From JANWXD01 sp037446115 (GTDB lineage: Bacteria; Acidobacteriota; Terriglobia; Bryobacterales; Bryobacteraceae), in NCBI GenBank assembly GCA_037446115.1, contig JBBIJF010000005.1, forward strand, positions 62,001 through 126,000: a DNA stretch of 64,000 bases, in the 5' to 3' direction. The notes under the pieces were generated by a model. That model had not been told where the DNA came from, made no database searches, and worked only from the letters and a program-made list of their open reading frames with translations. Within the stretch, counting starts at the first letter, position 1; each line of letters starts with the position of its first letter. Below are positions 35,279 through 44,649 of this stretch, one piece after another. The position numbers were made by a program, and so were the translations under genes.

Positions 35279-36214
35279 GTGAAACTGGTTTTCCTGGGGA
35301 GTCCGGCGTTTGCGGTGCCTTCCCTTGAGCGGCTGGCAGAGTCCGGCCACGAAATTGCAGCCGTGATCACGCAGCCGGACCGGCCAAAGGGACGCGGGCA
35401 GCGGCTGAGCGCGCCGCCGGTAAAGGAAGCGGCCGAGCGTCTGGGGCTCCGCGTGTACCAGCCGGAGCGGATCCGGGAGGCGCAGACCGTGGCGCTGCTG
35501 GCCTCGCTTGAGCCGCGGGCCATGGTTGTGGTGGGCTACGGGCAGATCATCCCGCAGGAGGTAATTGATCTGGCGCCCTTAGGGATCATCAACGTGCATG
35601 CATCGCTGCTGCCGAAGTACCGTGGCGCGGCGCCCATACAGTGGGCCATCGCCCGCGGCGAAACGGTGACCGGGGTGACGACCATGCGCATTGACGCCGG
35701 GCTGGATACCGGGGATATCCTGCTGCAACGGGAAACCCTCATCGGGCCGGAAGAAACGGCGATCGAGTTGAGTGAGCGCCTGGCGGGGATGGGAGCAGAG
35801 CTGCTGATCGAGACTTTGCGCGGCCTGGAAGCCGGCACCATCGTGCCGCGGCCCCAGGATCACACGCAGGCCAGCTATGCGCCCTTGCTCACCAAGCAGG
35901 ACGGTCGCATTGACTGGAGCCGCTCGGCTCAGGAGATCTACAATCAAATCCGCGGGTTCGTGCCTTGGCCGGGCGCCTGGACGATGTTTCGGGGCAAACT
36001 GCTCCACATCTGGAGAGCCCGGCGCGCCGGCACGGACGGAGGGCCGCCCGGCTCGCTGCGCAGAGAGGCAAACCGGCTGATGGTGGTGTGCGGCGACGGA
36101 GCGCTTTTGGAACTGCTGGAGGTGCAAATCGAGGGAAAGAGCCGGATTTCAGCGCAGGATTTCGTGCACGGCTACCGCCCCTCGGCGGGCGAGCAGCTGG
36201 GGGAGGTTGCGTGA
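35279..36214 (+). CDS. fmt: Methionyl-tRNA formyltransferase
   Basis: 311 residues from a GTG start. The formyl-transferase fold shows NVHASLLPKYRGAAPIQ (near residues 103-119, with the catalytic Asn and His) and MRIDAGLDTGDIL (near 137, catalytic Asp). The C-terminal domain contacts tRNA (SAQDFVHGYRPSAGEQL). It formylates initiator methionyl-tRNA using 10-formyl-tetrahydrofolate. It pairs functionally with the adjacent def and overlaps the argJ start by 4 bases (GTGA). Confidence 0.97.
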   Translation: MKLVFLGSPAFAVPSLERLAESGHEIAAVITQPDRPKGRGQRLSAPPVKEAAERLGLRVYQPERIREAQTVALLASLEPRAMVVVGYGQIIPQEVIDLAPLGIINVHASLLPKYRGAAPIQWAIARGETVTGVTTMRIDAGLDTGDILLQRETLIGPEETAIELSERLAGMGAELLIETLRGLEAGTIVPRPQDHTQASYAPLLTKQDGRIDWSRSAQEIYNQIRGFVPWPGAWTMFRGKLLHIWRARRAGTDGGPPGSLRREANRLMVVCGDGALLELLEVQIEGKSRISAQDFVHGYRPSAGEQLGEVA

Positions 36215-37389
36215 GGCTCCCCGGCGGCTATCGCTACGCCTCCGGCTACGCCGGGATCCGCAAGGAACACAAGGACGATCTGGCGCTGATCGTTTCGGAC
36301 TTTCCCGCCGCCGCGGCGGGTCTGTTCACGACGAACCGCGTGCAAGCCGCCCCGGTGCAGCTGGCGCGGCGGCATCTGGAGGAGTCCGGCGGCACGGTGC
36401 GCGCGATTCTTGTCAACGCCGGCAATGCCAATTGCGCCACCCGGACGGGGCTGCGCGTGGCGCTCGAATGCTGCCGGGCAGCGGCGCGACACCTGAGGGT
36501 CCCGGTGCGGCAGGTGCTGCCGGCCTCGACCGGGGTGATCGGCGTCGAGCTGGACGCCCGGCTGATTCTTCGGGCCTTACCGCGGCTGGTGCGCAAGCTC
36601 TCCGAGAGGCGTTTCCACGACGCCGCCCGCGCCATCATGACGACGGACCGCATTCCCAAAGTCGCCTTCGGCGAGGTCCCGTTGAACCGCGGTACCATTC
36701 GCATCGCCGGAATGACCAAAGGCGCGGGCATGATCCATCCGCGCATGGCCACGACGCTCGGCTTTCTGATGACAGACGCCTCAATCGCCCCCGTACATCT
36801 GGCGCCGATGCTGCGCCGGGCAGCCGAGCGCACGTATCACCGGCTCTCCGTGGACGGCGACACTTCCACGAACGACACGCTGATTCTGATGGCCAACGGC
36901 GCCTCAGGGATCCGGCCGGACACCCGGGAACGAATGGTTTTTGAAGAGGTGCTCGCGTGGGTGATGCAGGATCTGGCCGAAATGATCGCCCGGGACGGCG
37001 AGGGCGCGCGGAAGAAGGTCACGATCCACGTCACAGGCGCTCCGTCGCACCAAGCCGCAGCACGCCTTGCCCGGGCCATTGCCAACTCTCCGCTTGTGAA
37101 GACAGCCATTGCAGGTTCGGATCCGAACTGGGGGCGGATCCTCTCAGCTGCCGGCAACGCTGGCGTCGTGTTCGACCCCTCGAAGGTGGACATCTGGTTG
37201 CAAGGGACGCGGGTCTGCCAAAACGGCGTGGCGGCAGAGTTTTCCGAGCGCGAGCTGAAGGCCAAGTTGAATGCTTCCGACTGCGTGATCCGTTTCGCGA
37301 TTCAGGGCAAAGGTCGCGGGGAAGCCTGCTTTTGGACGTGCGACCTGACGGAAGACTACGTCCGCATCAACGCCAGCTACCGCACCTGA
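36211..37389 (+). CDS. argJ: Bifunctional glutamate N-acetyltransferase/ornithine acetyltransferase
   Basis: 392 residues from the GTG at 36211, which overlaps the fmt stop. The longer open frame reads back through fmt out of frame and is not used. KGAGMIHPRMATTLGFLMTD (near residues 170-189) is the self-cleavage region of ArgJ, where the chain is cut before a Thr that becomes the nucleophile. Other family blocks are NAGNANCATRTG (about 70) and GSDPNWGRILSA (about 302). It runs the acetyl-cycling step of arginine synthesis and, if bifunctional, the first step too. Last gene of the aroC-def-fmt-argJ run. Confidence 0.95.
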   Translation: MRLPGGYRYASGYAGIRKEHKDDLALIVSDFPAAAAGLFTTNRVQAAPVQLARRHLEESGGTVRAILVNAGNANCATRTGLRVALECCRAAARHLRVPVRQVLPASTGVIGVELDARLILRALPRLVRKLSERRFHDAARAIMTTDRIPKVAFGEVPLNRGTIRIAGMTKGAGMIHPRMATTLGFLMTDASIAPVHLAPMLRRAAERTYHRLSVDGDTSTNDTLILMANGASGIRPDTRERMVFEEVLAWVMQDLAEMIARDGEGARKKVTIHVTGAPSHQAAARLARAIANSPLVKTAIAGSDPNWGRILSAAGNAGVVFDPSKVDIWLQGTRVCQNGVAAEFSERELKAKLNASDCVIRFAIQGKGRGEACFWTCDLTEDYVRINASYRT

Positions 37390-37443
37390 CGGAGGGCGGA
37401 CCTTTCCGGAATGGCGCGGCACCAAATCCCTGGGGACTCCGAC

Positions 37444-38544
37444 CTAACCCCGGCGCGCGGCGACGGTGCAGCAGCGAGCCAGCAGCGCCGCCAGGCGGCG
37501 CCGGTACTCGTCCGCCGTAAACCGCTCGCGCCACAACTGCCAAGCGCGTTCGGCAACCTCGGACAGTACGACGCCCTGCGGCAACAGTTCTCGCAAACGA
37601 CGCGCAATCGCGGCGGCGTCGGGGCGGGAAAGCAGAAAACCCGTCCGGCCGTCTTCGATCACTTCCGGTACGCCGCCGGCAGGAGTCGCAAGGACCGGCA
37701 CGCGCGCCGCGAAAGCTTCGAGGATGACGTACGGCACGCCGCCCTCTTCCCGGGAGGGGAGCACGAGCAGGTCGCAAGCCGCCAGGACCTCATAGACGTC
37801 GTCCCGCCATCCCAGGTAGCGGACCGAAGGCGGCATCCGAGACAGGACCTCCGCCCGGTAGCGGAGACCCAGACGGTCCGCGAATAAAGCGTCGCCGCAC
37901 AGCAGGAATCTGGCTTCCGGGAGTTCTCGGGCCACTTGTGCGGCCGCCGTGACGAATTCCCGCTGGCCTTTGCGAGGGTGGAACCGGGCGATCATGCCGA
38001 CGCTTCCGCCGTAGCGCTCCCATCCCGGCGGGGGACCTCCGACTCCTCCGTAGACGACGTGGACCGCGCCGCGCCACTGGCGGGCCAGCCGGTGTCCGGC
38101 GGCAATCACGGTTGCCTTCGTCTTGCGAACCGCCCAAGCCGCGAGCACCCGTGCGGCCAGAGAGCCAATCCGATTGTGGCAATGAAAGACTACAGGCAGC
38201 TGCAGCTCAGCGCGCGCCGCGGCGGGCAGCAGCCTCGGTCCGTTCACGTAGAGCAGATCGGCCCCGGTGCGCCGCGCCAGAGCGCGGATCTGGCGCGCGA
38301 GAACTCCGAGCCTCGCCAAGTAACGAGCCACATCGGCCACGGACTTCGTGCCGAGCGAATAGGAGCCCAGGTCCAGCCTGTGTACCGAGGCGCCTCTTTC
38401 TTCGAGCAGCCGTACGAGCGGACCGGGCCCCGGTAACGCCGTATGCGCTTGCCAACCGGCCTCCCTTAGAGTGGAAACCGTCTCGAGCAGGCAGCGTTGC
38501 GCTCCGCCCAGCTCGGCGAACTGGTCAAGCAGCAGAACCCGCAC
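37444..38544 (-). CDS. Glycosyltransferase family 4-like (GT-B)
   Basis: 366 residues from a GTG at 38544, chosen because GGGAGG lies 6 bases upstream and the family N-terminus (VRVLLLDQFAELGGAQR) begins there; the frame is open a further 12 codons. The C-terminal half has the GT4 pattern: MIARFHPRKGQREF, then PSREEGGVPYVILEAFAARVP-type EX7E block and GGVPEVIEDG. It transfers a sugar from a nucleotide donor to a growing glycan. It is the last gene of the minus-strand exopolysaccharide cluster and overlaps the ligase-like gene by 20 bases. Confidence 0.9.
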   Translation of the reverse strand: MRVLLLDQFAELGGAQRCLLETVSTLREAGWQAHTALPGPGPLVRLLEERGASVHRLDLGSYSLGTKSVADVARYLARLGVLARQIRALARRTGADLLYVNGPRLLPAAARAELQLPVVFHCHNRIGSLAARVLAAWAVRKTKATVIAAGHRLARQWRGAVHVVYGGVGGPPPGWERYGGSVGMIARFHPRKGQREFVTAAAQVARELPEARFLLCGDALFADRLGLRYRAEVLSRMPPSVRYLGWRDDVYEVLAACDLLVLPSREEGGVPYVILEAFAARVPVLATPAGGVPEVIEDGRTGFLLSRPDAAAIARRLRELLPQGVVLSEVAERAWQLWRERFTADEYRRRLAALLARCCTVAARRG

Positions 38545-39976
38545 GCTCTGCCTCCCGCAAGCCGGCGGCCAGCAGGGCAAACAGCCAGGGCAGCACGCGC
38601 CAGTAGGTCAGTGTGTCGCCGCTGAGCATCTGGAAGATGAGGCCGCCCCAGAACGAGCACATGCCGAGACCCACCAGGCGTCCGAGCGCCGTGCCGCTCG
38701 AGGTCGCCCAGCGCCACGTGCACCGCAGAACGGTCACGTGCAGCCACAGCAGCGCCATCAGTCCCAAGAGACCCGTTTCGATGAGAACACTGAAATATGT
38801 GTTGTCAGCGATCACGGGCGTGCCGTCGAGCCCTGCGTAAGGGAGCGTCTTGTATCCCACACCGAACAGGAGGCGCCCGGGGTGGGCCCCGGCGTATTCC
38901 CACAGGCGACGCCAGCTCTCGAGCCGGTGGGAAAAGATCAGATTCGGAGCCTCCGCAAACCATGCCCCCGTGTACCACAAGCGAAGCAGATAGGCTTCGA
39001 CAAAATGCGGCACGAGCAGCCCGAGCAGGACCGCGGCAACTAATCCTCCCGCCGCCAACGCCCCGGCCGCCCGGAGCAGCTTGCCGAACCAGCGAAGCCG
39101 GGCTCGTTCGAGCCAGACCATCATGCCCAGCGCGATGAGGCAGCTCGCCATGGCGGTCCGGGAAAAGGACAGTACGAGCGCCAGGGCGAGGGGAACACTT
39201 GCAGCTGCAAGCTGCCACCTGCGCAGACCCAAGTCCCGTTCGGCGCTCCGCACGGCTACTGCGGCCGCCATCACCAGTGCAAACACGCAAAACAGTCCAA
39301 GCGTGCTCGCCTCGTAGAATAGACCCTGGGCCCGCCGGTACACACCGCCGGAGAGCCAGATGAACTGCGGCGCGAAGCGGGACGGCGCGGGAAACTGAAA
39401 ATAAAAGTCGGCGGCCGCAAAGGCGGACGTGGCCGCAGCGGAGAAGAACAGTAAACGCAGCAGCGTGGCCGTTCGCAATCCCCGACCCGGACCCCCCGCC
39501 ACGTAGAAGAACAGGTAAATGCTTATAGAGAACAGAGCCAGCCTTGCCAGACTTGCCGCCGCGACGGCATATCCCGAGTAGAACGCCGCCCACGGGACGC
39601 TCGCGCACAGGGCAAACCACAAAAGCGCCACCGGCGCCGCAAGGCTCCCGCCGCCCGGCCGCCACAGGCGCAAGTTGGCGAGCCCGGCGGCGAGGCCGAG
39701 GCTCGCCACCACGATCGCCGGGTGCGGTCCGCTGTCGCCCCACGGTAGCGGAAGTGGTGGAAGAAGAACCGCCGCTCCCAGCAAGACCAGTACCCAGCGC
39801 TCGGGGCGCTTGAGAGTCCAACACACCCCGGCCACCAGGAGCAGTGCGGCGAGCGCGGGCAGCAGGATCCAGGGCAGCTTGCCTAAGCCGAAGCCGACCG
39901 TCACGATGGCTGCGCCCGCTCCGGCAGCGAGGCCGAGGCCGGCGTCAGTGCGGGAAAGGACGGTCAAGGCGCGCAC
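38525..39976 (-). CDS. O-antigen ligase/polymerase-like membrane protein
   Basis: 483 residues from a GTG start, about eleven hydrophobic segments. A long periplasmic loop at about 330-400 contains HRLESWRRLWEYAGAHPGRLLFGVG, typical of Wzy/WaaL (O-antigen ligase family) proteins, followed by DNTYFSVLIETGLLG with the conserved pattern of the family. It likely polymerises or ligates lipid-linked repeat units in the inner membrane. It overlaps both its neighbours (13 bases with the next glycosyltransferase, 20 with the previous), so the cluster is one message. Confidence 0.88.
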   Translation of the reverse strand: MRALTVLSRTDAGLGLAAGAGAAIVTVGFGLGKLPWILLPALAALLLVAGVCWTLKRPERWVLVLLGAAVLLPPLPLPWGDSGPHPAIVVASLGLAAGLANLRLWRPGGGSLAAPVALLWFALCASVPWAAFYSGYAVAAASLARLALFSISIYLFFYVAGGPGRGLRTATLLRLLFFSAAATSAFAAADFYFQFPAPSRFAPQFIWLSGGVYRRAQGLFYEASTLGLFCVFALVMAAAVAVRSAERDLGLRRWQLAAASVPLALALVLSFSRTAMASCLIALGMMVWLERARLRWFGKLLRAAGALAAGGLVAAVLLGLLVPHFVEAYLLRLWYTGAWFAEAPNLIFSHRLESWRRLWEYAGAHPGRLLFGVGYKTLPYAGLDGTPVIADNTYFSVLIETGLLGLMALLWLHVTVLRCTWRWATSSGTALGRLVGLGMCSFWGGLIFQMLSGDTLTYWRVLPWLFALLAAGLREAERAGSAA

Positions 39977-41118
39977 CCCGCAGCCCGCACGGCGCCCGGA
40001 GATCCGCCGGCAGGCGCCAGCACGGCCTCCAACACGTCCGCCATCCTTCGACGGAACTCCCCGCGCGAAAATTTCAGGCTGTGGAGCCGGATGGCGGCCG
40101 GGTTCCAGGCATGCCGCTCCAGCCGGGCGACGGCGTCCAGAAGCGCCTCCTCCGTCTGCGGGCGGAAGTGGATCCCGGTTGTGCCGTCCACAACCGTTTC
40201 CAGGGCTCCGCCCGCGCCATAACAGATCACCGGGCGGCCACAGGCTTGCGCCTCGACAGGAACGATGCCGAAATCCTCACGGCCCGGGAAGACGAGCGCC
40301 CGCGAGCGGCGATAGAGTTGCCGGAGCTCCGTGTCGGAAACCTCGCCGGCAAACTCAACCGGAGGGGCGGCCAGGCGGCGCAAGTCACGTTCCAGAGTTC
40401 CCTTTCCTGCCACGATGAGACGCCTGGTGCCTCCGGAAAAAGCGCGGATGGCCAGATCCACGCGCTTATACGGCTCAAGAGAGGAAACTGCAAGATAGAA
40501 CTCACCCGCAGGTGCGCCATCCGGGGTGAAGAAGTCGGTGTCTACCGGCGGCGGCACTACAAGAGCGTCGCGGCTGTAAATGCTCCGAATCCGCCGGCGC
40601 ACGTTCTCCGAGTTGGCGACGAAGGAGTCCACGCCCGCCGCGGTGCGGCGATCGAACCAACGCAAGTAGGGCCGGATGAGGGAGAGCGCGACACGGCGCC
40701 ACCGGCGTCCTCGGCCGAAACGAAAGTAGTCGCCTGCGGTGTCCCAAACATAGCGCATGGGCGTGTGGATATAGCTGACATGAACGGCGCCCGGAGGGAT
40801 GCGGACACCCTTGGCCACGGCGTGGCTGCTCGAGATCACCAGATCGCAGGGCGGAAGGCGAAGAGACCTGACTGCGAGGGGAAACAGCGGCAAGTAATAG
40901 CGGTAGGCGTGTGCGACATGAGGCATCCGGTCCAGGAACGAGGTGCCGCGGATGCGGGCTTCAATCTCGGCTGCAACGCTGCCCCGCCTCCAGAACAGAG
41001 TGTACACATCCGCGGCCGGAAACATGCCCACCAGTTCGGCGAGCACTTTCTCCCCACCGCGCATCCCGGTAAGCCAGTCGTGAACGAGAACGACTTTCAA
41101 GGCCCCGCCCGCACCCAT
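39964..41118 (-). CDS. Glycosyltransferase family 4, mannosyltransferase-like
   Basis: 384 residues from ATG 41118; a TTG at 41100 that overlaps the upstream stop is an alternative start and would remove six residues. The N-terminal KVVLVHDWLTGMRGGEKVL and YIHTPMRYVWD (near residue 117) are typical of WbaZ-like GT4 enzymes. The donor-binding part shows SSLEPYKRVDLAIRAF, AGKGTLERDL and GREDFGIVPVEAQACGRPV with the EX7E-type pattern. It acts on the cytoplasmic side in building the exopolysaccharide repeat. Confidence 0.92.
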   Translation of the reverse strand: MGAGGALKVVLVHDWLTGMRGGEKVLAELVGMFPAADVYTLFWRRGSVAAEIEARIRGTSFLDRMPHVAHAYRYYLPLFPLAVRSLRLPPCDLVISSSHAVAKGVRIPPGAVHVSYIHTPMRYVWDTAGDYFRFGRGRRWRRVALSLIRPYLRWFDRRTAAGVDSFVANSENVRRRIRSIYSRDALVVPPPVDTDFFTPDGAPAGEFYLAVSSLEPYKRVDLAIRAFSGGTRRLIVAGKGTLERDLRRLAAPPVEFAGEVSDTELRQLYRRSRALVFPGREDFGIVPVEAQACGRPVICYGAGGALETVVDGTTGIHFRPQTEEALLDAVARLERHAWNPAAIRLHSLKFSRGEFRRRMADVLEAVLAPAGGSPGAVRAAGCAP

Positions 41119-41984
41119 GGAATCATCGAGGATTCCGCAGATTGTGGCTGCGCCAGTCCGTAGGCCAACGTCAAGTAGCCGAGGGAGAACAGCAACGCCA
41201 GGCTGCAGGCGACGATGACGTTGAGCAGCAAGTTTGGTGAGGAGGGGCGCTCGGGAACCACGCCCGGATCGAGCAACTCCAGGCGCTCGCCCTGCCTGCC
41301 TGCGGAAGCCAGTTCGCGCAGCCGGCTTTCGGCGCCCTCGGCTGAGGCGCGGGCGGATTCCAGATCCGCCCGTGCGGCTTCAATCTCCGCCTGCGCGCGC
41401 AGCGAGTCGAAGGTGCGGCTGCGCCGGAGTGCTTCTCGAAAGGCAGCCACGGCGGACTCGACACGCTGCCACGCCTCTTCGGCCCGGCGCCGCGCAAAGA
41501 TCAGGCTCTCGTCGCGGTCCGACGAGCCGGCATTCCGGTTCCGCGCAACCACAGCCCGGGCGAGAAACAGGGCGACTTGGTGGGCCAGTTTCGGATCGCC
41601 GAGCGTGACTTCGATCTCCAGCACCCTGGTGTTGCGCGGAATCGAGACGCGGAGCACGCGGTCTTTTAGCCGTTCGATGGGCTGCCGGGGTCCCTGCCGC
41701 AGGCCGAAACGGCGCGCCGCTTCTTCGAAAAGCTGGTCGCTCGCGGCCAGGCGTTCGTAGGTACGCAACGACTCCAGGTAAACCGAACTGATCATCAGCG
41801 GCGCGCGCGGGTCGGCTCCGGCCGGGGGCTCGATCAGAAGACTAACCCGAGCCGTGTACTTTTTCGGCCACACCAGGCTGAGCCCCAGCGCAACGGCGCC
41901 CGCGGCCAGAACCGCCGCCGCGGGCAGACGCCACCTCCGGCGCAGGTAGTTGAGATAACTCACGCCCTCCACCAGACCGGCCAT
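41097..41984 (-). CDS. Wzz/GumC-like polysaccharide chain-length regulator
   Basis: 295 residues with two membrane helices (about 20-40 and 255-277) bracketing a periplasmic coiled-coil-rich region (about 150-230, EAARADLESARASAEGAESR). A Pro-rich VPERPSSPN sits just before the second helix, the classical Wzz/PCP position. There is no C-terminal tyrosine-kinase domain. It controls export or chain length of the polymer. Its ATG directly abuts the stop of the sugar transferase; its own stop overlaps the GT4 gene. Confidence 0.88.
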   Translation of the reverse strand: MAGLVEGVSYLNYLRRRWRLPAAAVLAAGAVALGLSLVWPKKYTARVSLLIEPPAGADPRAPLMISSVYLESLRTYERLAASDQLFEEAARRFGLRQGPRQPIERLKDRVLRVSIPRNTRVLEIEVTLGDPKLAHQVALFLARAVVARNRNAGSSDRDESLIFARRRAEEAWQRVESAVAAFREALRRSRTFDSLRAQAEIEAARADLESARASAEGAESRLRELASAGRQGERLELLDPGVVPERPSSPNLLLNVIVACSLALLFSLGYLTLAYGLAQPQSAESSMIPWVRAGP

Positions 41985-42638
41985 TCAGGCTTTCCTCCTT
42001 AGGAACGCGGCGGCCTGGCGGAGACTACCCTTGAGCGTCAGCCACAAGATTCGCGCGTCGAAGGCGAGCGACCAGTTGTTCAAGTAGTACAGGTCGTACT
42101 CGAGGCGGGTGGCGATCGAGGTGTCTCCGCGGAGTCCGTTAACCTGCGCCCACCCCGTGAGTCCCGGTGAGGCGCACTCGCGCAGAGCATAACGCGCCAG
42201 CTCGCGCCGGAAACGGGCCGCGAAAAACGGCCGTTCGGGGCGAGGTCCTACGAGACTCATCTGGCCCCGCAACACGTTGTAGAGCTGCGGCAGCTCGTCC
42301 AGCCCGGTCGCCCGCAAAAAACGGCTCAAGCGATCCACGGGCTCCACATCCCAGCGCTCGTCACTCTCCTGCGGCGAGCAAACCGGCAGAGTGCGGAACT
42401 TGTACAGGCGGAACCGGACTCCGTTACGCCCGATGCGCTCCTGCGAGAAAATCACCGGCCGGCCGCTCTGGAAAAGCACGGCGATCGCGATCGCGGCCAT
42501 CACCGGCGCCAGCAGGACGAGTCCCGCTGCGGCGAACACGACGTCCGTCGCGCGCTTCACCCACAGCCGCCTGCAACCGGGAACGCCGCCGCCCGTTCGG
42601 AGAATGTCCGGAGCGGCCTGTGCCGGGACGGGTTTCAT
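41985..42638 (-). CDS. Initiating sugar-1-phosphate transferase (bacterial sugar transferase)
   Basis: 217 residues. A membrane segment (about 31-53) is followed by the conserved bacterial sugar transferase core: FSQERIGRNGVRFRLYKFRT (near residues 63-82), RFLRATGLDELPQLYNVLRG (near 105-124), SLVGPRPERP, and SPGLTGWAQVNGLRGDT. It transfers a sugar-1-phosphate to undecaprenyl phosphate and starts each repeat unit. It is the short (no extra N-terminal domain) form. First gene of the minus-strand cluster, divergent from the ligase-like gene at 42693. Confidence 0.95.
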   Translation of the reverse strand: MKPVPAQAAPDILRTGGGVPGCRRLWVKRATDVVFAAAGLVLLAPVMAAIAIAVLFQSGRPVIFSQERIGRNGVRFRLYKFRTLPVCSPQESDERWDVEPVDRLSRFLRATGLDELPQLYNVLRGQMSLVGPRPERPFFAARFRRELARYALRECASPGLTGWAQVNGLRGDTSIATRLEYDLYYLNNWSLAFDARILWLTLKGSLRQAAAFLRRKA

Positions 42639-42692
42639 GTGGAAACGGCCGTGCTACCCTTACGATTGCACCATAGGCACCGGAGGAGGGCA

Positions 42693-44567
42693 TTGTCAAG
42701 GGAAGCCGTGGTAACATTTGTTAATTCCCTGCGTGCTTCAAAGGCAGCGATACTTACTCTCTGCTTTGTCGCACTGCTTGTACCCTCCGCGATCCTGCCG
42801 GAAATTTTCTTCTACTACGACGTCACTCCGAAGGCCGTGCTTGTGCTCGCCGGCGCCGCCGGATCGCTGTGGTTCTTTTCCCGGCCCGCCGGAAATCCCG
42901 CCCGCTGGCTCAGCCGGCTGCTGGCCGCGCAGAGCGCTTCGCTGATCCTCGCCACCATGCTTTCGGAAAACGTTTCGCTATCTTTGGGAGGGAGTAACTG
43001 GAGACGGCTAGGACTAGTTACGCATATTTCGGTTCTGCTTATCGCATTGTTAGTATCTCGCACGGCCGCTGCGGGATCGCTGCCTCTGTGGGTGCGGGTT
43101 GCCGCCGTAGCGGGACTCGCCCCCGCCCTCTACGGTATCGCTCAATACTTCGGGTGGGACCCGTGGCTCCCCGCAGCCGGCTACCATGCCGGGGAAGGCT
43201 CGCGAGCCATCGTGCGTCCGCCCTCGACTCTCGGACACGCCATTTACTTTGCGAACTATCTGGTCGGGAGCTCTTTCTGTGGAGTCGCAGTGGCAATGGC
43301 GGACCGTTCCGCGCGGTGGCGCCGCTTCGGATGTGCGAGCGCTGCGGTGGCTGCCGTGGCGATTTTGCTAAGCGGCACGCGAGGAGCACTGGCGGGCTTG
43401 GTGGCGGGCGCAGCGCTGTTGGCAGGTTCGCTTCGAGGGAAGGTTACGCGCCGGGCCCTTGCGGTCGCAGTAGCGGGAGGAGGCCTGCTCACGGCGTTCT
43501 TGCTCTCTCCGGCGGGGGCGAAACTCCGGAACCGTGTGTTGTGGGCGCTGGAGGAGCCCCCCGGGGGCGCCCGGCTGCTTCTGTGGCGGGACACGCTACA
43601 CATGGCTCGCAGGTACTGGCTTTATGGCGCGGGGCCCGAGGTTTATTCTGCGGTCTTCCCGCAGTTCCAGTCCGTTGCGCTGTCCCGGCAGTACTCGGAT
43701 TTCTACCACGAGTCGCCTCATAACGCTTTTCTGGACGCGTTGATTTCCCAAGGTTTGCCCGGCCTGGCGATTCTGGCGCTGCTTGCGACCTTCGCACTCC
43801 GGGCCGCATGGCGCCGCCGGAGCGATCCGTCTTCGCCGGCCCTGCCGCTCGGCGCGGGACTGTTCGCCCTTGTCGTGGCGCACCTGTTTGCCTGCTTCAC
43901 GATTCCCACGCTGCTGTGCTTCTACTGGACGGTGGCGCTGCTGGCGGCACTGGAACCGGTTCCCGTCCGGGAGCGGAATCCGGCGCGGCGCCTCATCTGC
44001 GCGGGCAATCACGTGCTGGCGGCGGTGATGCTGCTTTATGCCGTCCGACTGGCTGTTGGCGACCGCTCCCTGGCTGTAACCCGCGCCCATCTGGATGCCG
44101 GCCGGCTCACTGAGGGGGTGCGAGCTTATGAGCGGCATCTGCGGTGGCGCCCGCCAGGGATGGACGCTGAATTGTGGTACTCGCGACGGCTCCTCGTGGC
44201 GGCGCAAGCTTCCTCCGACTGGATGCAACGCACGCGTGCATTCACCGAGGCGCTCCGGGCGGCGCGGCGCGCCACGGCGGCTTCCGAGCAGCCCGCAAAT
44301 GCCTGGTACAACCTGGCCATGCTCGAAGCGGCCCGGAATCATGCCCCGGCCGCTGAGGGCGCCCTGCGTGCCGCGGCAGCCGCCGCGCCGACCTGGTACA
44401 AGCCGCACTGGATGCTGGCCCGGCTGTATCAGCACCTGGGCCGCCTCGAGCAGGCAGAAGCCGAAGCGGCCGTGGCCCTCCAGCTCTACGGCGGCCGAGA
44501 GCCGGAAGTGGCAGCGACTTGGAGGGAAATCCGCACCTCCCGGAACTCCCTGACCCTGCGTGAGTAG
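42693..44567 (+). CDS. O-antigen ligase-like protein with C-terminal TPR region
   Basis: 624 residues from a TTG at 42693, chosen because GGAGG (42682-42686) is 6 bases upstream; a GTG at 42708 is a possible alternative. About ten membrane segments fill residues 1-450, with a periplasmic loop containing SPHNAFLDALISQG, the O-antigen-ligase-family signature. The last 170 residues are TPR-like (ANAWYNLAMLEAARNH, then KPHWMLARLYQHLGRLEQAE). Wzy/ligase proteins with TPR tails are common in acidobacteria and some act in pilin glycosylation. Divergent from the polysaccharide cluster by 54 bases. Confidence 0.85.
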   Translation: MSREAVVTFVNSLRASKAAILTLCFVALLVPSAILPEIFFYYDVTPKAVLVLAGAAGSLWFFSRPAGNPARWLSRLLAAQSASLILATMLSENVSLSLGGSNWRRLGLVTHISVLLIALLVSRTAAAGSLPLWVRVAAVAGLAPALYGIAQYFGWDPWLPAAGYHAGEGSRAIVRPPSTLGHAIYFANYLVGSSFCGVAVAMADRSARWRRFGCASAAVAAVAILLSGTRGALAGLVAGAALLAGSLRGKVTRRALAVAVAGGGLLTAFLLSPAGAKLRNRVLWALEEPPGGARLLLWRDTLHMARRYWLYGAGPEVYSAVFPQFQSVALSRQYSDFYHESPHNAFLDALISQGLPGLAILALLATFALRAAWRRRSDPSSPALPLGAGLFALVVAHLFACFTIPTLLCFYWTVALLAALEPVPVRERNPARRLICAGNHVLAAVMLLYAVRLAVGDRSLAVTRAHLDAGRLTEGVRAYERHLRWRPPGMDAELWYSRRLLVAAQASSDWMQRTRAFTEALRAARRATAASEQPANAWYNLAMLEAARNHAPAAEGALRAAAAAAPTWYKPHWMLARLYQHLGRLEQAEAEAAVALQLYGGREPEVAATWREIRTSRNSLTLRE

Positions 44568-44649
44568 AGCGACGGGCTGAGATTTAACACCACATTTTAC
44601 AAGGGCTCCGCAGCCATTGCCGGCCCGCTGCCGTAAGATGCGGGTAGGT

